Assembly (NCBI GenBank): GCA_003520455.1
Contig: DOUV01000316.1
Span: 1-10,679 of the forward strand
DNA: 10,679 bases
From: Chloroflexota bacterium
Lineage (GTDB): Bacteria; Chloroflexota; Anaerolineae; Ardenticatenales; Ardenticatenaceae
Direction of reading: 5' to 3'
A program made the translations under genes and the position numbers. The notes under the pieces were generated by a model, which was not told where the DNA came from, ran no database searches, and saw nothing but the letters and a program-made list of their open reading frames with translations. Of the stretch, positions 1 to 6,835 are shown piece by piece (positions within the stretch are counted from its first letter, which is position 1; every line of letters starts with the position of its first letter).

Positions 1-89
1 AGCGCGAACGCATCGAGGCGCGGTTGCGCACGGTGCTCGGTGTGGCGCGCCGGCGCCCGCGTCCGCTCGTACCGGAGGCGCTCGCGTGA
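1..89 (+). CDS. C-terminal end of an unidentified upstream gene (partial)
   Basis: Only the last 28 codons are visible, in the frame beginning at base 3 and ending at TGA 87-89. The visible residues are very arginine- and proline-rich (for example ARRRPRPLVPEALA at the end) and carry no recognisable motif, so the product cannot be named. The stop codon overlaps the GTG start of the following cyclase gene (GTGA, positions 86-89), which suggests one transcript and translational coupling. That the frame is real is inferred from this overlap and from the ribosome-binding site for the next gene lying inside it. Confidence 0.5.
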   Translation, partial: RERIEARLRTVLGVARRRPRPLVPEALA

Positions 90-1036
90 TTACCCTGATC
101 CGGCAACTCGGGCGCACTCTGTCCATGGCAGCCAACTCACCGCTCTTCTGGCTGGATACGCTGCTGGTTGCCGTGGTGCTCTTCTTCGTGCTTCGCCTCC
201 TGGGTCGTAGCCCCGCCCGCGTCCTGGCCCGGGGGGCACTGCTGGCCGTGTTCGTGCTCCTGCTGCTTGTGCTGTTACGCCCGTTCCCGGCCCTGTCGTT
301 GTTGGCACGGGGGGCGCTGCTGGCGATTCTCGTCGCAACGCCGGTGCTCTTTCAGGCCGAGTTGCGCCGCATGCTGGAGGAGTTGGGCCGTGTTGGGGGG
401 CGTGGCGGTGCCAGCCATGCGGAGGTGACCGGGGGGATCGTGCCGGCCCTGATGCGCGCGATCGAGCGACTCAGCGCGGACAAGACTGGGGCGCTGATCG
501 TGCTGGAAGGTGAAGTTCCACTCGATGTCATCGTCGAGACCGGCGTGCGCCTCAACGCCGAGGTGAGCAGCGAGCTGCTGGAGGCAATCTTCTATCCCAA
601 CAACCCCTTGCACGACGGCGCTGCCGTGCTTCGCGGGTCGCGCGTGCGAGCCGCTGCCTGTGTCCTTCCTTTGACCGAGCGGCGGCTGGGCCGGCTCGGC
701 ACGCGCCACCGGGCCGCACTGGGCCTGTCGGAGCAGAGCGACGCACTCACACTGGTCGTCTCGGAGGAGCGTGGGGCCGTCAGTCTCGCTCAGGACGGGG
801 TGTTGCAGTACAACAAGGATCTGGCGACGGTACGAACCGCACTGCTGGCCTGGTATGAAAGCCGGACTGAAGGTGCGGGTCAACAACCGGGTTCGCTGTG
901 CGCCCTCATCGGCGGCCACGATCGGCAGTGGTGGATCCGCCTGCTCGGCACGGCCGCACTTGCTTTCGGGCTGGCGCTTCTGATCGCCGTGCTCGTCCAC
1001 GTCCCCGGGGTGATCACTGAAGTCGGGCTTCCCTGA
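86..1036 (+). CDS. cdaA: Diadenylate cyclase, CdaA type (membrane c-di-AMP synthase)
   Basis: The product should condense two ATP molecules into cyclic di-AMP at the inner face of the membrane; c-di-AMP controls potassium and osmolyte transport and cell-wall homeostasis in many bacteria. The 316-residue protein has three N-terminal hydrophobic helices (about 19-39, 46-66 and 69-88), then a DAC domain (about 90-265). Both catalytic signatures are present: HDGA at 176-179 within NNPLHDGAAVL, and GTRHRAALG with RHR at 207-209. The GTG start is supported by GGAGG at 74-78, seven bases upstream, and by the four-base overlap with the previous gene. Unusual points: CdaA proteins are normally about 270 residues and end after the DAC domain, whereas this one has a further hydrophobic helix at about 285-306. 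The customary partner genes ybbR/cdaR and glmM do not follow. Family assignment is firm; the role of the extra helix is unknown. Confidence 0.93.
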   Translation: MITLIRQLGRTLSMAANSPLFWLDTLLVAVVLFFVLRLLGRSPARVLARGALLAVFVLLLLVLLRPFPALSLLARGALLAILVATPVLFQAELRRMLEELGRVGGRGGASHAEVTGGIVPALMRAIERLSADKTGALIVLEGEVPLDVIVETGVRLNAEVSSELLEAIFYPNNPLHDGAAVLRGSRVRAAACVLPLTERRLGRLGTRHRAALGLSEQSDALTLVVSEERGAVSLAQDGVLQYNKDLATVRTALLAWYESRTEGAGQQPGSLCALIGGHDRQWWIRLLGTAALAFGLALLIAVLVHVPGVITEVGLP

Positions 1037-1048
1037 GAAGCCGGCGCT

Positions 1049-1097
1049 CGTGGAATGATGAATGCTGAAGTTGAGACCGGCTATTCATCATTCCACG
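1049..1097. repeat. 15-bp perfect inverted repeat at a convergent gene junction
   Basis: CGTGGAATGATGAAT (1049-1063) is repeated in inverted orientation at 1083-1097, with a 19-base loop. The arms are AT-rich compared with the surroundings. The right arm encodes the last residues and overlaps the stop codon of the peptidase gene. It may act as a two-way transcription stop between cdaA and the peptidase, but neither side has a proper T-run, so it is not a canonical intrinsic terminator. Confidence 0.6.
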
Positions 1098-3057
1098 TTC
1101 TGCGTTCCATCCCACCCCTCCTAAGGTTCCCATTTGACGAGCAGAGGGAGGCCCGGACTTGCCGTATGTCGGCAGGAGCGCCTCGTCCTTTACTGTGGCA
1201 CGGTTCCCGGCGATTCGGGCCCAGGGCCTCATCGAAAAACTCGGCCAGGCGCACAAACAGCCGGGTCTGGTTGGCCGGTTTCTTGATCCCGTGGCCCTCA
1301 TCTTCGAAGACCAGCAACTCGTGAGGGATCTGGCGGCGCTCCAGGCGCTCGACCACCTGGCGCACATTCTCCGGTGTGACGTTCGGGTCCTGGGCGCCCT
1401 GGACGATCAGCACTTTCCCGCGAAGGGTCTCCACAAAATTGATCGGTGAGCGCTCATAGTAGCGCTCGGGCACCTGCTCCGGGCTGCCGCCCAGCATCTC
1501 TTCGCTGTAGGGGCGCAGGTCGGGCCGCGTCGTGGTGTAGTCCACCACGAGGTCGGTCATGCCGCAGATCGGTGCCGCGGCCGCGATAATCTTCGGTCGG
1601 GCGTGGGTGATCAGATACCAGGAGCTGTATCCCCCGTACGAGGTACCGGTGAGGCCCACCTGGCCAGAGCCGGCCAGTCCGGCCCGAATCAGCGCCTCGG
1701 CCCCAGTGGCGATGTCGGCCTGCTCGCGCCCGCCCCAGCCATCGACCTTGATGGCCTCGCGAAACGTCAGTCCAAACCCCGTGCTCCCTCGATAGTTGAC
1801 ATCTAGCACGTTGAAGCCCCGCGAGACGAGGTATTGGATCTGCGGGTTCAGCCGGTCTTCGGAATGGCTGGTGGGGCCGCCGTGGACGGAAATGATCGCG
1901 CGTCGCGGGTTGGGATGAGCCTGATAGAGCCAGCCCTGAATCGTCAGTCCGTCCACGGAGGGCCAGCGGAACTCTTCCGCGGGCGCGAGGTGCTGTGGAT
2001 CGAGATTGGTTCGCTCCCAGACACGGGTCAGGGACATGAGGTCGCTCGGAGACTGGGCCGCTGGCTCGAAGCGCACCAGATCCGTGGGGGAGGTCGCCGA
2101 GTAGTAGAGCCCGATCCAGGCACCGTCCACCGTGCGGCCCTCGGGCAGGAAGTTGCCGGGGAGGCGTGGGAAGGGCGTCTCCGCGCCGGTCACTGCATCC
2201 AGGAAGGTGGGGCGATGGCGCGCCTCGCGAACCTCGTCAACGACGATGGTGCCGTCGGGGGAGACCCACGCGCTCTCCAGGTCGCGGTCCGGGTCGTCGA
2301 GCAGCCAGCGCATCGTACCGCTCGGCCAGTGATAGACACCCAGGCTCATGTGGGTCTGCGGACGCCCGTCGTGGGATTCCGAGAGTACCAGGATCCGCTC
2401 TCCGTCGGGGAACCAGGACGCCGAGACCTTGACCGCATCGCCAAAGTTGAGGATCTCGCGATCCTCGCGCCCCTCGACATCCACCAGGTAAAACTGCCGG
2501 CCCGACGGATGACGATCCTTGCGGGAGTAGAGCACGTGAGTGCCGGGGCGGTTGAGGTCGGGCACGGTGTAGGCCGGCCGCTGCGGGCGAGCAATTGGCA
2601 CACGCTCGCCGGTGCGCAGGTCGTGGCGATAGATCCAGGTCGGTGTGATGACTTTTCCGGCCCGAAAGTCATAGTTGGCTCCGTAGAAGAGTGTGCGCTC
2701 GTCGGGGCGCAGACCGCCGCCGCGGACGAAGTAGGGCGGATGCGCCTCGGTGAGCGGCTGCAGTTCGCCGGGCCGATCGAGGTCCACCCGAAAGAGGCGA
2801 GCGCGTTCATCGCCATCGTGGTCTTCGGCCACGATCACAGCGCCTGAATCCGGAGTCCAGCTGACGAATTGGGTGGCCTCAGGGGTGTGGCTGAGGGCGA
2901 CCGGCGGTGCTGAGCCATTGGTGGGGACGGCGAATACGTCCAGGTTCTCGTGAACGCGATACCAGACAAAGGCCACCCAACGCCCGTCGGGTGACAGCTC
3001 CGCCGACATGACGGTGGGGAGTGAAAGCAACTGTTGGAGAAACGGATCATTGGTCAT
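1081..3057 (-). CDS. S9 family serine peptidase (prolyl oligopeptidase / acylaminoacyl peptidase-like)
   Basis: The 658-residue protein has the two-part build of S9 peptidases: an N-terminal beta-propeller region (about 1-340, with repeated WxPDG/SPDGxW-type blades such as LSPDGRWVAF at 21-30 and SWFPDGERI at 214-222) and a C-terminal alpha/beta hydrolase domain (about 360-615). The catalytic triad is visible: Ser473 in GTSYGGY, Asp557 in QGAQDPNV and His589 in EDEGHG. The HGGP motif at 392-395 is a typical oxyanion-region signature. There is no signal peptide, so a cytoplasmic enzyme cleaving short peptides or N-acylated peptides is expected; the exact substrate cannot be read from sequence. 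The ATG at 3057 was chosen because GGAG (3065-3068) lies seven bases upstream and the propeller begins right after it; the open frame extends to 3261 but that part looks non-coding. The last 45 or so residues, after RLAEFFDEALG, have no family character and may result from a lost stop codon. Confidence 0.92.
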   Translation of the reverse strand: MTNDPFLQQLLSLPTVMSAELSPDGRWVAFVWYRVHENLDVFAVPTNGSAPPVALSHTPEATQFVSWTPDSGAVIVAEDHDGDERARLFRVDLDRPGELQPLTEAHPPYFVRGGGLRPDERTLFYGANYDFRAGKVITPTWIYRHDLRTGERVPIARPQRPAYTVPDLNRPGTHVLYSRKDRHPSGRQFYLVDVEGREDREILNFGDAVKVSASWFPDGERILVLSESHDGRPQTHMSLGVYHWPSGTMRWLLDDPDRDLESAWVSPDGTIVVDEVREARHRPTFLDAVTGAETPFPRLPGNFLPEGRTVDGAWIGLYYSATSPTDLVRFEPAAQSPSDLMSLTRVWERTNLDPQHLAPAEEFRWPSVDGLTIQGWLYQAHPNPRRAIISVHGGPTSHSEDRLNPQIQYLVSRGFNVLDVNYRGSTGFGLTFREAIKVDGWGGREQADIATGAEALIRAGLAGSGQVGLTGTSYGGYSSWYLITHARPKIIAAAAPICGMTDLVVDYTTTRPDLRPYSEEMLGGSPEQVPERYYERSPINFVETLRGKVLIVQGAQDPNVTPENVRQVVERLERRQIPHELLVFEDEGHGIKKPANQTRLFVRLAEFFDEALGPNRREPCHSKGRGAPADIRQVRASLCSSNGNLRRGGMERRTWNDE

Positions 3058-3696
3058 GAGAATGCTCCGAGAGAGTGTGGGCGGCCAGAACGCAGTCTGA
3101 GGCCCACCGGTTCGCGCCGGGTCTGTACAGCTGGTTGGTTCGTGAAACGGAATGACGCCAGGACGTGGGCGGCTTTCACGTTCCTCGCAGACGGTCGTGG
3201 GCGTGTGAGTTCGCTGAGGAAGTGTATCCATTGAAGGGGAGATCAGGAAAAAATGGGTCACGTGTATTCTCCGACGACGAGGCCGGTTGGGTGCCGTTTT
3301 GCTTGCCTGCGGGGAAGGTGCGACGACGTCCCGATGGTGGAATGCGGGACTCGGCCACTGTCGACGGCAGGGACGTTTCCTGGAGACCCGTCAACATCCG
3401 GCCGGTAGCTTCGAGCGGCGGTCCGGTTCGGCGGGCACGAACTTCGAGCGATGCCATGAATGGCGAGGGTGCCGGGACTGCTAAGGAGTCTGAGCCAACT
3501 GACAGGGTCGCCGGCCCGCCAACCATCGCGGCGTGCTCATGCACATATGACAGCTATCGGCACACCCTGTGATGCTGTCACGCCAGAAGCAGGACTGCTT
3601 ACACTGTTGCCGTTCAAGGAGCCGCGGTAAAGTATCTCCATCAACGTTGCTCGCATCAAGCGACTCGAATCATAAACAGTCATGGAGGAGGACACC
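3058..3696. other. Long intergenic region between divergent peptidase and DoxX genes
   Basis: No convincing gene is seen here. Open frames of 120-135 codons exist on both strands (for example 3165-3572 plus and 3176-3544 minus), but their translations are low-complexity, rich in Arg, Ser and Pro, with no domain-like pattern or ribosome-binding site. The region must contain the promoters of both flanking genes. Visible elements are a 7-bp inverted repeat CGTGAAA (3141-3147)/TTTCACG (3174-3180), a CACGTG hexamer at about 3259-3264, the dyad at 3548-3580, and a weak sigma70-like pair TTGCCG (3607-3612)/TAAAGT (3628-3633) with a short 15-base spacer ahead of the DoxX gene. Confidence 0.5.
3548..3580. 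repeat. Interrupted dyad upstream of the DoxX gene
   Basis: TGACAGC (3548-3554) pairs with GCTGTCA (3574-3580), and inside it AT (3556-3557) pairs with AT (3572-3573) and CACA (3561-3564) with TGTG (3568-3571) across a CCC loop. The whole forms a bulged 13-bp hairpin or an operator-like dyad about 120 bases before the DoxX start. No function is assignable. Confidence 0.4.
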
Positions 3697-4299
3697 ATGA
3701 AAGCATATCTGGCTCGCCCACATCGGGAGGTTCAAGATCCCCCGCTTGCCCGGTTCTTTTTCGCTGATACCCGCAGTGCCTGGCTCTGGCTGCTCGTCCG
3801 GCTCTACCTGGGCTGGCAGTGGGTCGAGGCCGGTTTGCACAAGATCGGCGACCCCGGTTGGGTGGCGGGCGGTGAGTCTCTCAAAGGCTTCTGGGCGCGC
3901 GCGATCGCGATCCCCGAGAATGGCCGCCCGACAATCGCCTTCGACTGGTACCGCGATTTCATCGCCTGGCTGCTGCAGACCAACAGCTACACCTGGTTCG
4001 GCAAGGTCATCGCCTACGGTGAGTTCCTGGTCGGTGTCGGCCTGATCGTGGGGGCCTTCGTCGGGATCGCGGCCTTCGGGGGCGCGCTGATGAACTGGAA
4101 CTTCATCATGGCGGGGGCGGCCAGCACCAATGGGCTGCTCTTCACTCTGGCGATTCTACTGATGCTGGCCTGGAAGGTCGCCGGCTACATCGGTCTGGAC
4201 TACTACCTCCTGCCGCTGCTGGGCACCCCCTGGAAGGGCCGGAGCGTGCCCCAACCGGCGGCGACGGCCGCACCACCTCAGGTCGGTATGCGTGCCTGA
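3697..4299 (+). CDS. DoxX/DoxD-family integral membrane protein
   Basis: The 200-residue protein resembles DoxX-family membrane proteins, a group that includes the small subunit (DoxD) of thiosulfate:quinone oxidoreductase and proteins tied to redox stress. The N-terminal membrane helix (about 28-46) carries the family-like pattern RLYLGWQWVEAGLHKIGDP, followed by a soluble-looking loop with GGESLKGFW (58-66). Further helices lie at about 104-124, 126-142 and 146-176, and the protein ends in a short Pro/Ala-rich tail. ATG 3697 was preferred to ATG 3682 because a strong ribosome-binding site, GGAGGAGG at 3684-3691, lies five bases upstream of it. The gene stands alone, is followed by a strong terminator and converges on the two-component genes. 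Known roles in the family differ, so the substrate is not inferred; a thiosulfate- or quinone-linked role is only one possibility. Confidence 0.82.
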   Translation: MKAYLARPHREVQDPPLARFFFADTRSAWLWLLVRLYLGWQWVEAGLHKIGDPGWVAGGESLKGFWARAIAIPENGRPTIAFDWYRDFIAWLLQTNSYTWFGKVIAYGEFLVGVGLIVGAFVGIAAFGGALMNWNFIMAGAASTNGLLFTLAILLMLAWKVAGYIGLDYYLLPLLGTPWKGRSVPQPAATAAPPQVGMRA

Positions 4300-4315
4300 T
4301 CGATCCGTCCATATC

Positions 4316-4351
4316 AACAGGACCCCCGCACCACTGCGGGGGTCTCTTGTT
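4316..4351 (+). terminator. Intrinsic terminator of the DoxX gene
   Basis: A perfect 10-bp stem, GACCCCCGCA (4321-4330) with TGCGGGGGTC (4335-4344), has a four-base CCAC loop and is followed by TCTTGTTAT. The outer bases AACA (4316-4319) and TGTT (4348-4351) can extend the stem. It lies 21 bases after the DoxX stop. It could also stop transcripts coming from the convergent response regulator gene, although the T-run is poorer in that direction. Confidence 0.88.
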
Positions 4352-4379
4352 ATGTATCCATGGAACGGTTTGACCGGCG

Positions 4380-4407
4380 CGTCGCCACGGGCGAAAAGGC
4401 GGCGACG
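4380..4407 (-). terminator. Possible terminator hairpin after the response regulator gene
   Basis: CGTCGCC (4380-4386) pairs with GGCGACG (4401-4407), enclosing 14 bases, about 20 bases past the response regulator stop. No T-run follows on the minus strand, so termination here is uncertain; the symmetrical hairpin at 4321-4344 may do the job instead. Confidence 0.3.
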
Positions 4408-4426
4408 ATGATGAGGCGCCGGCGGT

Positions 4427-5074
4427 TCATAGATGGCGCTCGATGTGATGCTTGCGGGCAACGTTCGCAGCCTCGATCCGGTTGGTGACACCGAGGGTGG
4501 CCAGGATCGTCGAGACGTAGTTGCGCACCGTCTTCTCGCTCAAGTAAAGCGTGGTCGCGATCTCGGCATTGCTGCGCCCCTGCACAATCAGGGCCAGGAT
4601 GACCCGCTCGCGTTCGGAGAGCCCCTGGAAGTACTGAGCCTCCTGCGCCGCCTGGGCCGCGCGGAGGTGGTCGAGCACGCGGCGGGTGATGCTGGGGTCG
4701 AGCAGCGCCTCGCCCGCCGCCGCAGTGCGAACAGCGCGCACGACATCATGGCTCCCGACCCGTTTCAGCAAGTAGCCGGCCGCGCCCGCTTTGATCGCTT
4801 CCAGGATCAGGTTATCGTCGGCATATGAGGTGAGCATGATCACTGCACAACGTACGCCCTGTTGGAGCAACTCCCGGGTTGCCTCAATCCCACTGCGGTC
4901 GGGCAGACGGATGTCCATCAGGACCACGTCCGGCTCGAGGTGCAATGTCGCGGTCACGGCCTGCTCGGCCGTACTGGCCTCGCCGACAACGTTGATGTCG
5001 GGCTCCTGCTCCAGGACCGTCCGCAGGCCCAACCGAACCACTTCGTGGTCGTCCACGAGTAAGACCCGGATCAT
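4427..5074 (-). CDS. NarL/LuxR-family response regulator
   Basis: This is a 215-residue DNA-binding response regulator, probably phosphorylated by the histidine kinase encoded just upstream. The receiver domain (about 1-118) has the acidic pair D8-D9, phospho-acceptor D54 in VLMDIRLPD, T82 in MLTSYADD and K104 in GYLLKRVG. The C-terminal LuxR-type helix-turn-helix spans about 149-210, with LSERERVILALIVQGRSNAEIA followed by LSEKTVRNYVSTILATLGV, the classic recognition region. The sequence style is close to DevR/DosR-like regulators. Start choice: ATG 5074 overlaps the kinase TGA as ATGA (5071-5074), with GGGAAGAG just upstream; the longer ORF start at 5089 lacks such support. The overlap indicates co-transcription and coupled translation. 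Target genes are not known; the neighbouring DoxX gene is only a candidate. Confidence 0.95.
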   Translation of the reverse strand: MIRVLLVDDHEVVRLGLRTVLEQEPDINVVGEASTAEQAVTATLHLEPDVVLMDIRLPDRSGIEATRELLQQGVRCAVIMLTSYADDNLILEAIKAGAAGYLLKRVGSHDVVRAVRTAAAGEALLDPSITRRVLDHLRAAQAAQEAQYFQGLSERERVILALIVQGRSNAEIATTLYLSEKTVRNYVSTILATLGVTNRIEAANVARKHHIERHL

Positions 5075-6474
5075 GTCAGCTCTTCCCACGGGACCGTCAA
5101 GGTGACGCAGGTGCCGTGCGTATCAGCAGGCATGATCGTCAGCGTCCCGCCCAGCAGGCGTGCCCGGTCGCGCATGTTGCGCAGGCCATAGCCAACGACC
5201 GTGTCCGGGCGAAGGCCAACGCCATCATCGCGGATCCAGAGGCGCAGCATGTCGCCGCTGGCCTCGTAGACGGCGCCCAGGGTCATGTGCTGGCAGCGGG
5301 CGTGGCGCACGCTATTGCTGAGGGCCTCCTGCACGACCGCCAGGATGTGACTCGCCCGGCGTGGTGCCAGGCCACGTCCCTCCGGAAGCGCCAACTCGAG
5401 CGCCACCGGTGTCAGGCATCGCGCCTGAACGTCGCGCGCGACCTGCTTCAGCGCGGCAGAGAGGTTGGCCGTTTCGGGGGCACGTAGATCGGAGATGGTT
5501 TGCCGGAGCGCGCTGATCGCCTCGTTGATTACCGTGACCACGCGGGTCTGCCGCTCCCACGCCTGGCTCTCCTCCGGCAACCCCTTCTGGACCGACTCCG
5601 CCAGCAAGCCCGCGGCGTAGAGGGTCTGGATGGTGCCGTCGTGCAACTCGCGAGCGATGCGCTCGCGCTCGGTTGCCAGCACCTGAGCCTCCTCCATGTG
5701 GGCGATGAGCCGATCGACCTCGACGTCGAAGATTTCCAGGGTGCGGATCATCGCGATTGCCAGCACCGCCCCTACCAGCGAGCGCCAGAGCGGGACTGGA
5801 ATCACAGCGAACGCTTCGACCCTCGCGGTGTTGAGTACTGAAGCAGGCCAGAAGGGCGCCGGTGAGGGGATCAAGCCCGCCACGAGGCCATAGGCGAACA
5901 GGGCCGCTGCGGCGACGCGCATCGTGCGTACCAGAGCCGGGACCTGGAGCGCGGCGATCTGCTCCGTCGATTGACGCCGCAGCGCCCAGGCGCCCAGCAG
6001 TGCCGCAGGGAGGCCAAGCGCATAGCGAGCGATCGCCCGTGCGGAGGCATCGCCCGGCGGAAGGCCGGCGAGCGTCACGAACCCCGGGAAGATAAAGATT
6101 GCCACCCAGATCACGAGGAGCGCCATAGGGAGCACTCGTTGCCAGTGAGGCCGGGCGCCGGGGAGGGCCTCGACGGCAAATTGGAAGAGGAACATGAACG
6201 AGAGCGCGAGGAGGCCTGTGTGGAGCAGTTGCAGCAGTTCGACAAAGGACGGCACCAGATGGAGCGCCTGCGTCGGGATGAAAATCAGGCCCCATTCGTG
6301 GAAGCCGTGGAGCAGCCCAAAGCCTGCCAGCCAGGGGAGGCTCCGCGCCAGTTCCAATCGGCTGTGGCGCGAGCGCCGGAGCAAGATTGATAGTCCCAGC
6401 ACGACGAAGACCTGGCCGTAAATCGCCAGGATGACTGTGTGGTTGATTTCGAACAAACGGCGCATCGTCTCCAT
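5071..6474 (-). CDS. Membrane sensor histidine kinase, HisKA_3/NarX-DegS type
   Basis: The 467-residue protein (from ATG 6474) has an N-terminal membrane sensor of about seven hydrophobic helices (roughly 13-31, 46-68, 75-102, 112-134, 147-165, 183-202 and 219-243) with only short loops, then a cytoplasmic kinase core. The dimerisation/H-box is ERERIARELHDGTIQTLY with phospho-acceptor His278. The ATPase domain shows the N-box QEALSNSVRHA (Asn387), the G1 box DDGVGL (416-421) and the G2 box GYGLRNMRDRA (428-438). This box pattern is that of kinases paired with NarL/LuxR regulators. The sensor may detect a membrane or lipid-soluble signal, as no periplasmic domain exists; this is inference. Start is uncertain: TTG 6510 is possible but the -10 box lies inside that extension; ATG 6474 and ATG 6465 (with GGAG just before it) are better. 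The gene ends in a four-base overlap with its response regulator. Confidence 0.93.
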   Translation of the reverse strand: METMRRLFEINHTVILAIYGQVFVVLGLSILLRRSRHSRLELARSLPWLAGFGLLHGFHEWGLIFIPTQALHLVPSFVELLQLLHTGLLALSFMFLFQFAVEALPGARPHWQRVLPMALLVIWVAIFIFPGFVTLAGLPPGDASARAIARYALGLPAALLGAWALRRQSTEQIAALQVPALVRTMRVAAAALFAYGLVAGLIPSPAPFWPASVLNTARVEAFAVIPVPLWRSLVGAVLAIAMIRTLEIFDVEVDRLIAHMEEAQVLATERERIARELHDGTIQTLYAAGLLAESVQKGLPEESQAWERQTRVVTVINEAISALRQTISDLRAPETANLSAALKQVARDVQARCLTPVALELALPEGRGLAPRRASHILAVVQEALSNSVRHARCQHMTLGAVYEASGDMLRLWIRDDGVGLRPDTVVGYGLRNMRDRARLLGGTLTIMPADTHGTCVTLTVPWEELT

Positions 6475-6510
6475 ACTGCGCACAGTATAGAAAGGTCTGT
6501 CCTCCGGCAA
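6473..6510 (-). promoter_or_regulatory. Putative kinase promoter with palindrome at the start codon
   Basis: On the minus strand TATACT (6489-6484) matches five of six bases of the sigma70 -10 box. A -35-like TTGCCG lies at 6510-6505 with a short 15-base spacer. A 6-bp inverted repeat ATACTG (6473-6478)/CAGTAT (6483-6488) covers the -10 region, the likely transcript start near 6477 and the first ATG. Transcription from here would give a mRNA with almost no leader, or a 12-base leader for ATG 6465. The overlap of dyad and promoter would suit autoregulation, but that is inference. Confidence 0.45.
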
Positions 6511-6594
6511 GCGCAGAATGTCAACTTACACCATGCTGAACGGCATCTTCAGCAGAGAGCGGGGGAGAGGTAGGCGTAGGGTGAGCCGGGGAGC

Positions 6595-6624
6595 AGGGAA
6601 GCAGGGAAGGTTCCCCGCTTCCCT
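6595..6624. repeat. Hairpin upstream of the kinase gene
   Basis: AGGGAAGC (6595-6602) pairs with GCTTCCCT (6617-6624); inside, after one A-C mismatch, a further GGGA/TCCC stem closes a small loop. There is no T-run after it on the minus strand, so it is not a standard terminator of leuD transcripts, though it may slow transcription or protect RNA ends. Confidence 0.5.
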
Positions 6625-6662
6625 ACTTCTCGACCCACGCCAGAGCGCCGGTCAAGAAGCCG

Positions 6663-6694
6663 GACTTCCGAAGTCTCGCGAGACTTCGGAAGTC
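6663..6694. repeat. 32-base perfect palindrome built of two GACTTC-GAAGTC units
   Basis: The two halves (6663-6678 and 6679-6694) are exact reverse complements centred on TCGCGA. Each half contains GACTTCCGAAGTC or its complement, itself a palindrome of two 6-base arms around one base. The same 13-base core recurs at 6757-6769 and 6840-6852, making four copies within 200 bases. Confidence 0.85.
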
Positions 6695-6717
6695 TCCGAG
6701 CATTCGCCTCCAGCGAC

Positions 6718-6743
6718 TCCTTGACCGGTGTTCTAGCGGCGCC
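6718..6743. repeat. 26-bp direct repeat, copy 1
   Basis: This is identical base for base to 6874-6899, starting TCCTTGACCGG and ending AGCGGCGCC. The two copies are 156 bases apart (start to start) and enclose two of the GACTTC palindromes. This copy lies in non-coding DNA. Confidence 0.9.
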
Positions 6744-6754
6744 GGTCACGTCCT

Positions 6755-6771
6755 CAGACTTCCGAAGTCTG
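6755..6771. repeat. 17-base palindrome of the GACTTC-GAAGTC family
   Basis: CAGACTTC, a central C and GAAGTCTG form two perfect 8-base arms. It abuts GGGAGGGAC (6771-6779), whose inverted copy GTCCCTCCC (6855-6863) follows the next palindrome, so the segment between could fold into one long interrupted stem. Confidence 0.75.
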
Positions 6772-6835
6772 GGAGGGACCGTACTGGCCCACAGCGCACT
6801 CCGACGACGGTGAGAGCGGCGGGCACCTGCCGCGA

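Larger units (their letters stand above)
6638..6743. repeat. Miniature inverted-repeat-like element
   Basis: A 21-base segment at 6638-6658 is an inverted, imperfect copy (17 of 21 matching) of the first part of the repeat at 6718-6743, which contains TTGACCGGTGTTCTAGCG. These two arms face each other around a 32-base perfect palindrome (6663-6694) and a short non-symmetrical filler. The build, terminal inverted repeats with no coding capacity over about 106 bases, resembles a MITE or a REP-like element; a target-site duplication is not obvious. Confidence 0.5.

Noticed and set aside
1834..2847. 337-codon plus-strand open frame
   Set aside because: It lies antisense to the clearly coding S9 peptidase gene and has no family features.
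3058..3261. Longer peptidase start at 3261
   Set aside because: The added 68 residues are Pro/Arg/Thr-rich without family pattern, while ATG 3057 has GGAG at good spacing.
3165..3572. Overlapping open frames on both strands in the peptidase-DoxX gap
   Set aside because: Low-complexity translations, no ribosome-binding sites, no domain pattern; typical chance frames in GC-rich DNA.
6475..6510. Kinase start at TTG 6510
   Set aside because: The best -10 box lies inside this extension, and no good ribosome-binding site precedes it; retained only as a less likely alternative.
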